A stretch of DNA of 62,450 nt from Candidatus Gaiellasilicea maunaloa (GCA_024330215.1 JANDLU010000010.1:1-62450), one strand, 5' to 3'. Counted from the stretch's first letter, positions 6,991 to 16,150 are shown. The notes: generated by a model from the letters alone, not told the origin. Translations and numbers: made by a program.

Positions 6991-8361
6991 GTGCGGGAGA
7001 CGCTCGAGCGGGAGGTGAAGCTGCGTGCCGGCGAGGCGTTCGAGCTGCCGGAGCTCGGCGGCCAGACGATCGAGCCGCGGCTCTTCGACTCGACCTACCA
7101 CGACTCGCGCGACCACAGGCTGGCCCAGTACGGGGCGACGCTGCGGCATCGCGTCGAGAACGGCAAGGGGCTCTGGCAGCTCAAGCTGCCGCGCGGGGTC
7201 GCCCGGCTCGAGCTCGAGCTCGAGGGTCGCCCGACGAGGCCGCCCGAGAAGATGCTGACTCTCCTGCCCGCGTACCTGCGCGGAGCGAAGCTCGTTCCCG
7301 TCGCACGGCTGCGCACGCGCCGCACCGGAGTGCGCGTGGACGGCGCGGAGATCGTCCACGACAGTGTCTCCGTCCTCGACGACGACCGGGTCTCCCGGAG
7401 CTTCGACGAGCTCGAGGTGGAGCTGATCGAGGGGGACGAGAAGGCGCTGCGACGGATCGAGAAGGCGCTGCGGAGAGCGGGCGCCGGCGACGGCGAGCAG
7501 CGCCCGAAGGTGTTCCAGGCCCTCGACCTCGAGTACGAGCGCGAGCCGGCCGCCCCTGCCAAAGATGCCTCGACGGGCGAGGTGCTGCGGGCACAGCTCG
7601 CGCTTCAGTACGAGCGTCTTCTCGCCCACGATCCCGGCACCCGGCTCGGCACCGACCCCGAGGACTTGCACCAGTTCCGTGTCGCCACGAGGCGCCTGCG
7701 CGCGTTCCTCCGCGCCGGGCGTGAGCTGCTCGATCCCGACTGGGCGAGTCCGCTCCGCGAGGAGCTGCGCTGGCTCGGTGGCGCGCTCGGGCCGGTGCGC
7801 GATCTCGACGTCCTGATCGAGCGTTTATCGGCCGAGGTGGACCAGCTCGGACCCGAGCGCGAGGCCGGCCGGCCCCTCGTCGGGCTCCTCCAGCGACGAC
7901 GTCGCTCGGCGCGCACGAGGCTGAGGGCGGCGCTCGAGAGCGAGCGCTACTTCGACCTGCTCGATCTGCTCGAGCGACCGGCGCCCACGGTGGCGGAGGG
8001 GGTGACGCTCGAGCAGATCGAGACGGCGGAGCACCGGAAGCTGCGGAAGGCGATTGGCGCCCTCACCGACGAGTCGGTCGACGCCGAGCTCCACGAAGCG
8101 CGGATCAAGACGAAGCGGGCGCGGTACGCAGCCGAGCTCGCCGCGGACGGCGCCTACGTCAAGGCGGCCAAGGTGCTGCAAGACGTGCTCGGCGAGCACC
8201 AGGACGCCGTGGTCGGAGCCGGTCGCCTGCGGGAGCTCGCCGCTCGGTCGCCGGACGCGTCGCTCGCGGTCGGGCGTCTGCTCGAGCGGGAGCTCCGACG
8301 TGCCGCCGAGTGCCGGGCCGAATGGCCCCGCGCCTGGAAGAAGCTCTCGCGCGTGGCGTGA
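6991..8361 (+). CDS. CYTH and CHAD domain protein
   Basis: Two-domain protein linked to polyphosphate. Residues 1-185 are a CYTH (triphosphate tunnel) domain starting with the signature EREVKL and containing the run of alternating basic and acidic strands that forms the tunnel. Residues about 200-456 are the helical CHAD domain, rich in conserved His and Arg/Lys (LHQFRVATRRLRAFLRA, VRDLDVLI, ARIKTKRARYAAE). CYTH members hydrolyse inorganic triphosphate or related molecules, and CHAD domains bind polyphosphate. The neighbours nudix, ppx and ppk1 strongly support a polyphosphate role. GTG 6991 is used as start; it follows the pstS terminator. The Nudix gene overlaps its stop by four bases, so the two are cotranslated. 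Confidence 0.9.
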   Translation: MRETLEREVKLRAGEAFELPELGGQTIEPRLFDSTYHDSRDHRLAQYGATLRHRVENGKGLWQLKLPRGVARLELELEGRPTRPPEKMLTLLPAYLRGAKLVPVARLRTRRTGVRVDGAEIVHDSVSVLDDDRVSRSFDELEVELIEGDEKALRRIEKALRRAGAGDGEQRPKVFQALDLEYEREPAAPAKDASTGEVLRAQLALQYERLLAHDPGTRLGTDPEDLHQFRVATRRLRAFLRAGRELLDPDWASPLREELRWLGGALGPVRDLDVLIERLSAEVDQLGPEREAGRPLVGLLQRRRRSARTRLRAALESERYFDLLDLLERPAPTVAEGVTLEQIETAEHRKLRKAIGALTDESVDAELHEARIKTKRARYAAELAADGAYVKAAKVLQDVLGEHQDAVVGAGRLRELAARSPDASLAVGRLLERELRRAAECRAEWPRAWKKLSRVA

Positions 8362-8759
8362 GGCTCCGCCTCCCGCGCCGGCAGGAGGTCGTCAGGGCGG
8401 CAGGCGGTCTCGTCGTCCGGCCGGGACCGGAGGTGCTCCTCGTTCATCGGCCGAAGTACGACGATTGGACGTTCCCGAAGGGAAAGGCAAAGCCCGGCGA
8501 GACCGGGGAGGCGTGCGCGCTCCGTGAGGTCGAGGAGGAGACCGGACTCCGTTGCCTACTCGGGGCCGAGCTCGCGACGACGCGCTACACCGACTCGCGC
8601 GGGCGGCCGAAGGCCGTTCGCTACTGGCAGATGACCGTTCAGGAGGGCGCCTTCGTCGCGAACCGCGAGGTCGACGAGATCGCGTGGCTCGACCCGAAGT
8701 TGGCATCAGAACGCCTCTCGTATGACCGGGACCGATCTCTTCTCGCCCGTCTCCCGTAG
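8358..8759 (+). CDS. Nudix hydrolase
   Basis: 133-residue MutT/Nudix hydrolase that cleaves nucleoside diphosphates linked to another moiety. The Nudix box GKAKPGETGEACALREVEEE (continued by TG) fits G-x5-E-x7-RE-x2-EE-x-G exactly. The GTG at 8358 overlaps the CYTH-CHAD stop in a GTGA pair and removes no part of the domain; a longer in-frame start at 8310 would run deep into the upstream gene. WTFPKGKAKPGE and the short length resemble diadenosine-polyphosphate or phosphohistidine-related actinobacterial Nudix proteins. Coupling with CHAD and proximity to ppx/ppk1 suggest a substrate such as Ap4A or a polyphosphorylated nucleotide, which is inference. Confidence 0.9.
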   Translation: MRLRLPRRQEVVRAAGGLVVRPGPEVLLVHRPKYDDWTFPKGKAKPGETGEACALREVEEETGLRCLLGAELATTRYTDSRGRPKAVRYWQMTVQEGAFVANREVDEIAWLDPKLASERLSYDRDRSLLARLP

Positions 8760-8764
8760 TTTCT

Positions 8765-8795
8765 GAGCCGAAGTTCCGAAGGCACTTCGGCTCAC
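8765..8795. terminator. Bidirectional hairpin between nudix and ppx
   Basis: TGAGCCGAAGT (8765-8775) pairs perfectly with ACTTCGGCTCA (8785-8795) around a 9-base loop, between convergent genes. It overlaps the ppx stop codon. Confidence 0.65.
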
Positions 8796-9682
8796 GCGGC
8801 GGCGCGCTCGCTCGCGAGTCGGAGCGCGACGCCCTCGCGGATCCCGCCCTTCGCGGGGGCGAGCTCGACGCCGAGGAGCCGGGAGACCTCGGCGAGGACG
8901 AGCGCGCCCGCGAGGAGCGTTCGTGCTCGGTGGAGCGGAATCGCAAGCTGCGCCGCGGACAGCTCGGCGGGACGGCTCGCGAGCAGCTCGATCACCTGCT
9001 GGAGCGCATCGGCGTCGTAGGCGCCCCCGACGATTCGCGCGAGAGCGCGCGCGCTCCCGCCCGTCCCGAGCGCGCGACCCGGATGCGGCGGCTCGAGCGC
9101 GGACAGGGCTTCGCGGACCGAAGCGCGCGCACGCTCGATCTCGGCGGCGGTGGGCGGATCGCCGTGCAGGAGCGACGCGGTCAGGCGGAGCGAGCCGACG
9201 TCGAGCGAACGGACCCAGGCTGGGCCGAGGAGAGCGGTGCCGACGACGAGCTCCGTCGAGCCGCCGCCGACGTCGCAGACGGCGACGACCTCGTCGCCGA
9301 CGTCAGTCCGCGCGACTGCGCCGGTGTAGGCCAGGCGGCCCTCGTCCTCGGCCGAGACGATGCGCACGGGCCCGCCGGTCGCTCGCGCGAGGACCTGGAG
9401 AAGCCGCTCCGGCGCGTCACCTTGACGACCCGGCGCCGTGACGACGGTCTCGAGCTGACGCACGCGGTGCTCTCTGGCGATCCGGCCGAACTCGGTCGCC
9501 ACGACGGCCAGCTCCTCGAGCTTGCGACGTCGAACCCGGCCGTGGCGGAGGATCTCCTCGCCGAGGCCGAGGTGCGCGCGCTCCTCTCGCAGGGATCGCA
9601 CCTCGCCGCCGCCGACCGACGCGACGAGCAGGCGAACCGTGTTCGAGCCGACATCGACGACCCCGATCTTCATCTCGGCCAT
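8792..9682 (-). CDS. ppx: Exopolyphosphatase / GppA-type phosphatase
   Basis: ASKHA-fold phosphatase that removes terminal phosphate from polyphosphate or converts pppGpp to ppGpp. The two nucleotide-binding phosphate loops are visible as VVDVGSNTVRLLVA near residue 5 and CDVGGGSTELVVG near residue 135; SAEDEGRLAYTGA is the conserved catalytic-glutamate block. At 296 residues it is the short actinobacterial Ppx1 type without the C-terminal HD domain. ATG 9682 (MAEMKIGV) is preceded by AAGGAAG; an in-frame codon at 9715 adds residues with no similarity. It lies 40 bases downstream of ppk1 on the same strand, so synthesis and breakdown of polyphosphate are probably one operon. Confidence 0.9.
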   Translation of the reverse strand: MAEMKIGVVDVGSNTVRLLVASVGGGEVRSLREERAHLGLGEEILRHGRVRRRKLEELAVVATEFGRIAREHRVRQLETVVTAPGRQGDAPERLLQVLARATGGPVRIVSAEDEGRLAYTGAVARTDVGDEVVAVCDVGGGSTELVVGTALLGPAWVRSLDVGSLRLTASLLHGDPPTAAEIERARASVREALSALEPPHPGRALGTGGSARALARIVGGAYDADALQQVIELLASRPAELSAAQLAIPLHRARTLLAGALVLAEVSRLLGVELAPAKGGIREGVALRLASERAAA

Positions 9683-9722
9683 TCTTCCTTCGTCCCCGGT
9701 CGGCGCCCGTCGCACGCGCCAC

Positions 9723-11834
9723 TCACCGGTTGCGGTTGCGCGCCGCCGCGACCCGGCGCGAGCGCACCCTTGCTCGGCGCTGCAAGTTCACCTGGTGGTT
9801 GTGCGCCCGCTCGCCCTTCGAGGGTGCAAGCCGTGTCCAGATGCCGTCTGCCGCGAGCTCCCAGGAGGCGGTGTTGTCCGCGAGGGCGCTGTCGAACAGG
9901 GAGACCACCTCCTGCCGCAGTCGAGGCTGCTCGACCGGCACGAGCACCTCGATCCTCCGGTCGAGGTTGCGCGTCATCAGGTCGGCGCTGCCGAGGTAGA
10001 GCTCGACCGCATCGTCGATCTCGAAGGCGTAGACGCGGCTGTGCTCGAGATAGCGGCCGATGATCGAGCGGACGCAGATGTTCTCGCTCAGACCAGGGAC
10101 GCTGGGGCGCAGCATGCAGATCGAGCGCGAGACGATCTCGATTCTCGCGCCCGCGCTCGAAGCCGCGTAGAGCTCGTCGATCAGCGCCTGATCGGTGAGC
10201 GCGTTGACCTTGATCCGGATCCGGCCTCGCTTGCCCTCCGCGGCGGCGTGGGCCACCGCTCGGATCCGCTCGACGAGCCGCGCGCGCAGATTGAACGGCG
10301 CCACCAGGATCTTCTCGAAGCGGACGGGCCGGCCGAATCCCGTCAGGTAGTTGAAGAGCGAGGCGACGTCGGTCGCGATCTCCGGATCGGCCGTGAAGAG
10401 GCTGAGATCCTCGTAGGACCGCGCCGTCTCGGCGTGGTAGTTGCCGGTGCCGACGTGGACATAGCGGCGGAGCGTGTCGCCCTCCCGCCGGACGACGAGC
10501 GTCATCTTCGCGTGCACTTTCAGGTCGGGGAAGCCGTAGACGACGTGGACTCCGGCCTGCTCGAGCGCGCGCGACCACTCGATGTTCCGGTGCTCGTCGA
10601 AGCGCGCCTTCAGCTCGACGAGGCAGACGCTTTGCTTCCCGTCCTCCGAACAGGCGATCAGCGCGGGGACGAGCGGACTGTCGCCGCTCGTCCGGTAGAC
10701 GGCCGTCTTCATGGCGATCACGTCGGGGTCGCGCGCGGCGGCGCGTACGAAGGCCTCGAAGCTCGTCGCGAACGACTCGTACGGCTGGTGGACGAGGAAG
10801 TCGCCGCGACCGATCTCGAGGAAGAGGTCGCGCGGTTGCTTCGCCCGCACGAGCCGCGGTGCGGTCGCACCCGGGGTCGACTCGTACTTCAGCTCCGGAT
10901 GGTGCAGCCCCGTCAGCTCGTCGAGATCGGCCAGGTCGAGAGGACCGTGGATCTCGTAGACCTGGTCGTCCTCGACGTCGAGGCCCTGCTGCAGCCGCTC
11001 GAGCATCCCGCGCGAAGTCGAGCTCGAGGCCTCGAGGCGGACGACGTCGCCGAAGCGGCGGCGGCGCAGCTCTAGCTCGACCGCCTCGAGCAGGTCGTCG
11101 GCCTCGTCGGAGACCTCGAAGTCGGCGTCGCGGGTAACCCGGAAGACCGAGCGCTCGACGATCTCCATCCCGGGGAAGAGCCAGTCGAGGAAGTGGCCGA
11201 GCACCTGCTCGAGCGGGACGAGGCGCCCCCGCGAGCCGACCGTCAGGAAACGCGGCAGGCCCTCGGGCACCTTGACGCGCGCGAAGCGCTCCTCGCCGGA
11301 CTCGGGGTCGCGGGCGAGGACGCCGAGGCTGAGCGAGAGCCCGGAGATGTACGGAAACGGCTGTCCCGGCCCCACTCCGAGCGGGGTCAGGACGGCGAAG
11401 ATCTCGCGCTCGAAGCGGCTCTCGAGCTGCTTCAGCTCGCCGGCGTCGAGCTCCGACAGCCGCGCGACGACGATGCCCGCCTCGGCGAGGGCCGGTCGCA
11501 GCTCCTTCTTCCAGATCCGCGCCTGGCGCTCGGTCAGCTCCCGCACGCGGTCGCGGATCGCGAGAAGAGCCGTCTCGGGCGCCAGGCCATCGGCGGAGTG
11601 GACGACGACGCCGGCAGCGGCCTGACCGAGCAGTCCGGCGACTCGGACCATGAAGAACTCATCGAGGTTCGAGGAGAAGAAGCGGCACATCTTCACGCGC
11701 TCGAGCAGGGGCACGCTCGGATCGGCGGCGAGGTCGAGGAGCCGATCGTTGTACTCGAGCGCGGAGAGCTCCCGATTCAGAAGTCGGGCGGTCACCTCGA
11801 TGTCGCGCTTCGACTTTCTCGTCTCGGCTGCCAT
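9723..11834 (-). CDS. ppk1: Polyphosphate kinase 1
   Basis: Reversibly transfers the gamma phosphate of ATP to growing polyphosphate chains at the membrane. 703 residues, normal for PPK1. NRELSALEYNDRLLDLA and MCRFFSSNLDEFFMVRVAG are the N-terminal domain signatures. YVHVGTGNYHAETAR contains the histidine that becomes phosphorylated in this family, and RGRIRIKVNALTDQALID belongs to the C2 domain. The frame extends upstream of ATG 11834 into noncoding DNA, but homology begins there. The upstream ATP-grasp gene ends 78 bases before, on the same strand. With ppx, CYTH-CHAD and Nudix it forms a compact polyphosphate cluster. Confidence 0.95.
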   Translation of the reverse strand: MAAETRKSKRDIEVTARLLNRELSALEYNDRLLDLAADPSVPLLERVKMCRFFSSNLDEFFMVRVAGLLGQAAAGVVVHSADGLAPETALLAIRDRVRELTERQARIWKKELRPALAEAGIVVARLSELDAGELKQLESRFEREIFAVLTPLGVGPGQPFPYISGLSLSLGVLARDPESGEERFARVKVPEGLPRFLTVGSRGRLVPLEQVLGHFLDWLFPGMEIVERSVFRVTRDADFEVSDEADDLLEAVELELRRRRFGDVVRLEASSSTSRGMLERLQQGLDVEDDQVYEIHGPLDLADLDELTGLHHPELKYESTPGATAPRLVRAKQPRDLFLEIGRGDFLVHQPYESFATSFEAFVRAAARDPDVIAMKTAVYRTSGDSPLVPALIACSEDGKQSVCLVELKARFDEHRNIEWSRALEQAGVHVVYGFPDLKVHAKMTLVVRREGDTLRRYVHVGTGNYHAETARSYEDLSLFTADPEIATDVASLFNYLTGFGRPVRFEKILVAPFNLRARLVERIRAVAHAAAEGKRGRIRIKVNALTDQALIDELYAASSAGARIEIVSRSICMLRPSVPGLSENICVRSIIGRYLEHSRVYAFEIDDAVELYLGSADLMTRNLDRRIEVLVPVEQPRLRQEVVSLFDSALADNTASWELAADGIWTRLAPSKGERAHNHQVNLQRRARVRSRRVAAARNRNR

Positions 11835-11911
11835 CGATCCATCTTCCGCTCGGGCTCGAGCGGCCGAGTCTCGATCCGGTGTGCGGGGTGTGAACGTTTG
11901 GAGAAGAAGCG

Positions 11912-12823
11912 CTACGCCTCGAGCGGCGCGGCCTCGACCGGGAGCACCGGGAATGCCGGTCGCATCCGGCCCGAGGGCTCCTGCGGGCAGCCGAGCGCTC
12001 GGCGCGATAGCTCCCAGGCGGCTGCTGCGAAGGGGTCGCGATCGAGGGCGTACTCGGCGGTGAACTCGACCGCCCCGTTCAGCTCCAGGACGGTGTAGCC
12101 GCCGGTGCCGTCCGGGAGAAGGTCGACACCGAGCAACTCCGCTCCCGCTGCGGCGGCTGCCCGAAGCGCGAGCTCGCAGGCGAGCTCGGGCGGATCGACC
12201 GCGACGCGCGTGGCGCCGAGCGCGACGTTCGTCCGCCACTCGCCGGGCGCGCAGCTGCGGGAGATCGCGCCGACGACCGTCCCGGCAGCGACCACGATCC
12301 GCAGGTCGTGCCCGCGAGGCGGGATCAGCTCCTGGACGAGTGCGCCGTGGGCGCGGAACCAGACACGCTGCTCCAGCTCGCGGACGTGCCGGCCGAGCGC
12401 CTTCGCGTCTCGGCAGCGGACGACATCGCGGCCCCAGCTGCCGAAGCGCGGCTTGACGACGACGGGGCCGTCGAGCAGCGGGAGCGGCCGGCCGGCGGTG
12501 AGCAGGCGTGTGCGCGGATGCGGCAGACCCGCGCGGAGGAGCAGTCTGGCCGTGAGCAGCTTGTCGTGGGCGGCGAGCAGGGCGCTCGCGCGATTCATGG
12601 TCTGGACGCCGTGCGCAGCGAGCGAGCCGAGCGCCCAGAGGCCGTCGTCGACGCCGTCGAGAGTCTCGAGCACGTCGAGCCGGCCGAGCACCGCGTCGCC
12701 ACGCTCCACCGTCTCCAGCGCCTGCTCGGGAGTGAGGACGCGGATGTCGACTCCGCGCGGCGCCGCCGCGGCGAGGGCGAGGTTGGTCGGCGTCGAGTGC
12801 TGGGCGACGAGCGCGAGCAGCAT
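11912..12823 (-). CDS. RimK-type ATP-grasp ligase
   Basis: 303-residue ATP-grasp protein that would ligate a carboxylate to an amine or thiol through an acyl-phosphate. The pre-ATP-grasp domain is followed by VVVKPRFGSWGRDVVRC (ATP-binding lysine and glycine loop, about residue 130), a basic PPRGHDLRIVV block and the metal-binding VLELNGAVEF near residue 255. This pattern fits RimK/LysX/GshB relatives. No LysW-like carrier protein or ribosomal S6 context is near, so the substrate cannot be named. It sits upstream of ppk1 on the same strand, but the 78-base gap leaves operon membership open. Confidence 0.8.
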   Translation of the reverse strand: MLLALVAQHSTPTNLALAAAAPRGVDIRVLTPEQALETVERGDAVLGRLDVLETLDGVDDGLWALGSLAAHGVQTMNRASALLAAHDKLLTARLLLRAGLPHPRTRLLTAGRPLPLLDGPVVVKPRFGSWGRDVVRCRDAKALGRHVRELEQRVWFRAHGALVQELIPPRGHDLRIVVAAGTVVGAISRSCAPGEWRTNVALGATRVAVDPPELACELALRAAAAAGAELLGVDLLPDGTGGYTVLELNGAVEFTAEYALDRDPFAAAAWELSRRALGCPQEPSGRMRPAFPVLPVEAAPLEA

Positions 12824-12942
12824 GGCCCCTCTATGCCATGCGGATCGGCGCCCGGCAAGGGCCGGCGCCCACCTCGCCGCCGGTCGTTCACCAGTTGGAG
12901 GGACCTGCTCGGCGCGGCGCGACGGTTCGTCCAGTCAGACCG

Positions 12943-14004
12943 CTAGTCGGCGAGCGCTTCCACGAGGAGGCCCTGGAAGTGGGCGATCAGGCGCTCGGAC
13001 TCGGGGAGCAGATGCCCATGCTCGAGCCCGCCGCTGCGCAGTCCCTTCTGCGCTCGCTCGATCAGCACGACGTCCTCCGCCCCGACCTGGTCGTCGAACG
13101 CGAGCATCTCCTCGAGCCAGGCCGCGTCCACGTCTGGCCCGACGTAGTAGTCGAGGAAGCGTGCCGTCGTCTCGACGCCGGTCGGGACGACGGGGCCGAT
13201 CGAGAGGTTCGGGTGGCCGGGCATGACGTTGATCGTTGCGTTCGGCCAGAAGAAGTGGAACTGACCGCGCGCGACGGGGCCGCGCGGGTCGAAGTCGCCC
13301 GACCAGCGCTCCCGCACCGGCCCGAGCTGCGTCGAGAACCAGCGGCTCGGCTCGAGCACGTAGGCGTCGGCGGAGACGTCGACGACCTTCGAGAAACCCG
13401 GATGGGCGACCTGGCAGTGATAGCACTCGAGGAAGTTCTCGCAGCAGACCTTCCAGTTCGCCTCGTAGGTCGAGTGCACGCGCTTCAGGAAGCGGAGCGC
13501 GCCGAGGTCGAGCCCGGCGGCTGCGACGAGCCGCGGCAGCTCGCCGAGCGTCGCGGCGAGCGGCGCGGCGGCGGGATCGGGATTGACGAAGACGAACGGC
13601 CCCCAGGCATCGACCTGCACGGGTCTGAGTCCGAGCTCCGACCGGTCGAAGGCCGCCTCCCGGTCGGCGCGCGGCGCGGCTCTCAGCGAGCCGTCGAGCT
13701 CATATGTCCAGGCGTGATAGGGGCACTGGAGCGTCTCGCGCCGGCCCTCGCCCTCGCAGACGAGCGAGCCTCGGTGACGGCAGACGTTCAGGAACGCCCG
13801 TAACTCCTCGTCTCTCCCGCGGACGACGACGATGGGGATCCCACCCGCCTCGCAGGCGAAGAAGGAGCCTGGCGCGGCGACCTGGTCGGCGCGGCCCGCG
13901 TACTGCCAGGTCCGGCGGAAGATCCGGTCGCGTTCCTGCCGGAGGACGGCCGGATCGGCGTACCAGTCGAAGGGAATCGTGCGTACGTTCGCGACCGTCG
14001 CCAT
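12943..14004 (-). CDS. Rieske aromatic-ring-hydroxylating oxygenase alpha subunit
   Basis: 353-residue non-haem iron oxygenase alpha subunit. The Rieske cluster motifs are NVCRHRGSLV and QCPYHAWTYELDG. The mononuclear iron site is in NFLECYHCQVAHPGF, which gives the usual two histidines, with a downstream acidic ligand likely in FDDQVGAEDV. The family ranges from ring-hydroxylating dioxygenases to choline or carnitine monooxygenases and sterol oxygenases; PFVFVNPDP and the compact C-terminus resemble the choline monooxygenase-like group. No beta subunit, ferredoxin or reductase gene is adjacent, so partners must be elsewhere. The substrate is unknown. ATG 14004 is the only plausible start. 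Confidence 0.88.
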   Translation of the reverse strand: MATVANVRTIPFDWYADPAVLRQERDRIFRRTWQYAGRADQVAAPGSFFACEAGGIPIVVVRGRDEELRAFLNVCRHRGSLVCEGEGRRETLQCPYHAWTYELDGSLRAAPRADREAAFDRSELGLRPVQVDAWGPFVFVNPDPAAAPLAATLGELPRLVAAAGLDLGALRFLKRVHSTYEANWKVCCENFLECYHCQVAHPGFSKVVDVSADAYVLEPSRWFSTQLGPVRERWSGDFDPRGPVARGQFHFFWPNATINVMPGHPNLSIGPVVPTGVETTARFLDYYVGPDVDAAWLEEMLAFDDQVGAEDVVLIERAQKGLRSGGLEHGHLLPESERLIAHFQGLLVEALAD

Positions 14005-14013
14005 GCGAGGAAT

Positions 14014-14435
14014 CTAGACGTCGCGGTAGCGCGCCTGCACGAAGCACCAGAGCGAGTAGGCGATCAGGCCGACGGCGACGGCGCCGAGCAGGAAGCCCCC
14101 GTACGGCTGCTGCGAGAGCTCGAGCAGCGCGCCGTGGAGCCCGCGCGTCTCCTTCGAGTCGAACTCCCAGGCGGCCTTCAGGAGGAACAGGCCGATCGGC
14201 GCGAACACGACCGTGCGCGCGAGGTGGCCGAGGACGCCGACCCCGGTCGCCGCCTTCTCCTCGGCCTCGCTCATCTCGCCCTGCTTCAGCTTCTCGTTGA
14301 ACTTGCAGGTGACGGCGCGGTAGCCGTTGAACGCCGCTGCGGCCAGGAAGCCGAGTCCGGCCGCGTAGACGAGGTAGCGGCCGGCCGGAAGGTCGAAGAC
14401 GCCCGCCGTCGTCTTCTTCTCGTTGCCGCCGCCGC
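14014..14435 (-). pseudogene. DUF1206 membrane protein, N-terminal part missing
   Basis: The C-terminal part of a DUF1206 protein. GRYLVYAAGLGFLAAAAFNG and the segments around TVVFAPIGLFLLKAA and GFLLGAVAVGLIAYSLW are the paired hydrophobic helices of the last one to two repeats. Complete family members have three two-helix repeats and about 260-280 residues; only about 140 are here. Homology ends at GGGNEKK near 14430, and the frame then runs into DNA that codes, on the opposite strand, for the end of another gene. There is no start codon or ribosome site at the junction. The product, if any, is unlikely to be functional. Confidence 0.7.
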
Positions 14436-14441
14436 GCCGCG

Positions 14442-14555
14442 CGGGAGGACACCGCGGAGCGGCTGCGGGGGATGTACGAGTTTCGGCTGAGCCGCTTCTC
14501 GGCGCGCTTCGACGACGGCGAGGACGGCGCGATCGAGGAGCGCTCGGCGGCCTAG
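14442..14555 (+). pseudogene. C-terminal remnant of an unidentified gene
   Basis: An open plus-strand frame ends at TAG 14553-14555 and reads REDTAERLRGMYEFRLSRF then an acidic tail. It has the charged composition of a real C-terminus and no start of its own. It begins exactly where the DUF1206 remnant stops. I do not recognise the family. Confidence 0.4.
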
Positions 14556-14614
14556 CTCTTCCCGTACGAGGCGATGTGCCTACAGTCGCGGGTTCCTCGG
14601 TCGATAAAGAGGTC

Positions 14615-16093
14615 ATGGCCTTCTTCCTTCTGCGCTGGTGGGCGCCTTTCGTCGCGACGACCGGCTCCGCCTTGACGATCCTCTCGCTGGGCCCCGCCCG
14701 CGACGCCGTCTGGTACCACCCGAGACTCGCGTTCGTCGCCGTGCTCGTGCTCACCGCAGCCTGTGCCGTCGGCGCCGCGCTCGTGCTCGCCGTCGGCTTG
14801 ATCCGGCGGCTGCCGGAGGTGGCGCTGCTGGGAAGCGCTCTTTGGGTCGTGTCGGTGCTGCCGATGGTCCACGGCCTCCTGCTTCCGGGTCACCTGTACG
14901 GGCCCAACCCGGGCACGCTGGTCGCGGTGATGGCCGCGGTCCCCGCCGCGCTCCTCGCCGGTCTGCCGCTCCTGCTCGACGGAACCGGAGCGGGGTTGTG
15001 GCTCGCCCGACGCTGGTGTTCGTGGGCGTGCTCCTGGGCGGCCCTGGCCGCGATCGGCGGCGCTGCGCTCCTTCTGTGGCCGAACCGGCTTCCTGCGCCC
15101 GCGGGCGGGTGGACAACGGCGATCGTCGCCGTCAGTATCGGGGGGACCGCCGTCCTGTCGTTGCGCCATCTTCGCCTGTTCGCGATCGGCAGACGTGCGG
15201 GCTCGCTGCTCGTATCGTTGGGCTTCATCGCCCCGGGGCTGGCCACGATCGCCTTCCTCGGCGCGGCTCCCCTGTCGCCCGGCTGGTGGCTGGCACACCT
15301 GATCGACGCTGTCGGCGTACTGTTCGCCGCGGCCGGCCTGCTCTGGATGCACGGACGGGACCGGTCGCTCGCTCTCGTGCTGCGCCCGGTGCTCACGCGG
15401 GAGCCGCTGGTCGCGCTCGAGCTCGGTCTGACGCCGGTCGTGCACGATTTCATCGCCGCGCTCGAGCGCAAGGACCCCGTTACGCGCAAGCACGTCGTCC
15501 GGGTTGCCGAGTTGGCGATGCGCTCCGGAGAACGCGTCGGTCTCGACGGAGTGTCGCTGCGCGCTGTCGGCCTGGGCGGCCTGCTCCACGACGTGGGCAA
15601 GCTCCTGACGCCGGAGGCGATCCTGAGCAACCCGGCCGCGCTGACAGCCCATGAGCGCACGGTGATCGAACGCCACCCAGTAGACGGCGCGGCCATGCTC
15701 GCGCCCTATCCGCACCTCCGAGAGGCGGCTGCCGTCGTGCGCGCCCATCACGAGCGGCCCGACGGGACCGGGTATCCCGATGGGCTGGCGCGTGCGGAGA
15801 TCTCCTTCGCCGCCTCGATCGTCAGCGTGGTCGACGCGTGGGATGCGATGGTCAGCGACCGGCCCTACCGTGCCGGCCTGCCGATCGAGCGCGCCGAGGC
15901 GATCCTTCGGGAGGGTGCCGGCGCACAATGGCTCCGCGCCGCCGTCGACACGGTGCTCTCGGAGCTGCACGCTGCTGGACCCGTCAGCGTGCCCCGCCTC
16001 ACGACCGCCGGACGAGCGCCCACGCACGCGATGGCGCGCTCCGAGGACGACATCGTCGACGCCTGCTTGCCGGCGCTCGCAGGGGCCGACTAG
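14615..16093 (+). CDS. Membrane HD-GYP domain protein
   Basis: 492-residue protein with about eight predicted membrane helices in residues 1-260, followed by an HD-GYP domain (about 290-460). The metal-binding and catalytic signatures are GLLHDVGKLLTP (HD), then HHERPDGTGYPDGL, which holds the GYP motif, and VVDAWDAMVSDRPYR. Complete HD-GYP domains usually degrade cyclic di-GMP or cGAMP-type messengers, or act as HD phosphohydrolases; the extra motifs are intact so activity is plausible. ATG 14615 follows AAAGAGG at 14606-14612; the frame is open upstream but noncoding in character. The membrane part is not a known sensor domain, so the input signal is unknown. Confidence 0.88.
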   Translation: MAFFLLRWWAPFVATTGSALTILSLGPARDAVWYHPRLAFVAVLVLTAACAVGAALVLAVGLIRRLPEVALLGSALWVVSVLPMVHGLLLPGHLYGPNPGTLVAVMAAVPAALLAGLPLLLDGTGAGLWLARRWCSWACSWAALAAIGGAALLLWPNRLPAPAGGWTTAIVAVSIGGTAVLSLRHLRLFAIGRRAGSLLVSLGFIAPGLATIAFLGAAPLSPGWWLAHLIDAVGVLFAAAGLLWMHGRDRSLALVLRPVLTREPLVALELGLTPVVHDFIAALERKDPVTRKHVVRVAELAMRSGERVGLDGVSLRAVGLGGLLHDVGKLLTPEAILSNPAALTAHERTVIERHPVDGAAMLAPYPHLREAAAVVRAHHERPDGTGYPDGLARAEISFAASIVSVVDAWDAMVSDRPYRAGLPIERAEAILREGAGAQWLRAAVDTVLSELHAAGPVSVPRLTTAGRAPTHAMARSEDDIVDACLPALAGAD

Positions 16094-16150
16094 CGCGCGC
16101 TAGCCCGACGTTCCGCTCCTGCACCCCGGCGAGGCGATAATCGTCCAGAG

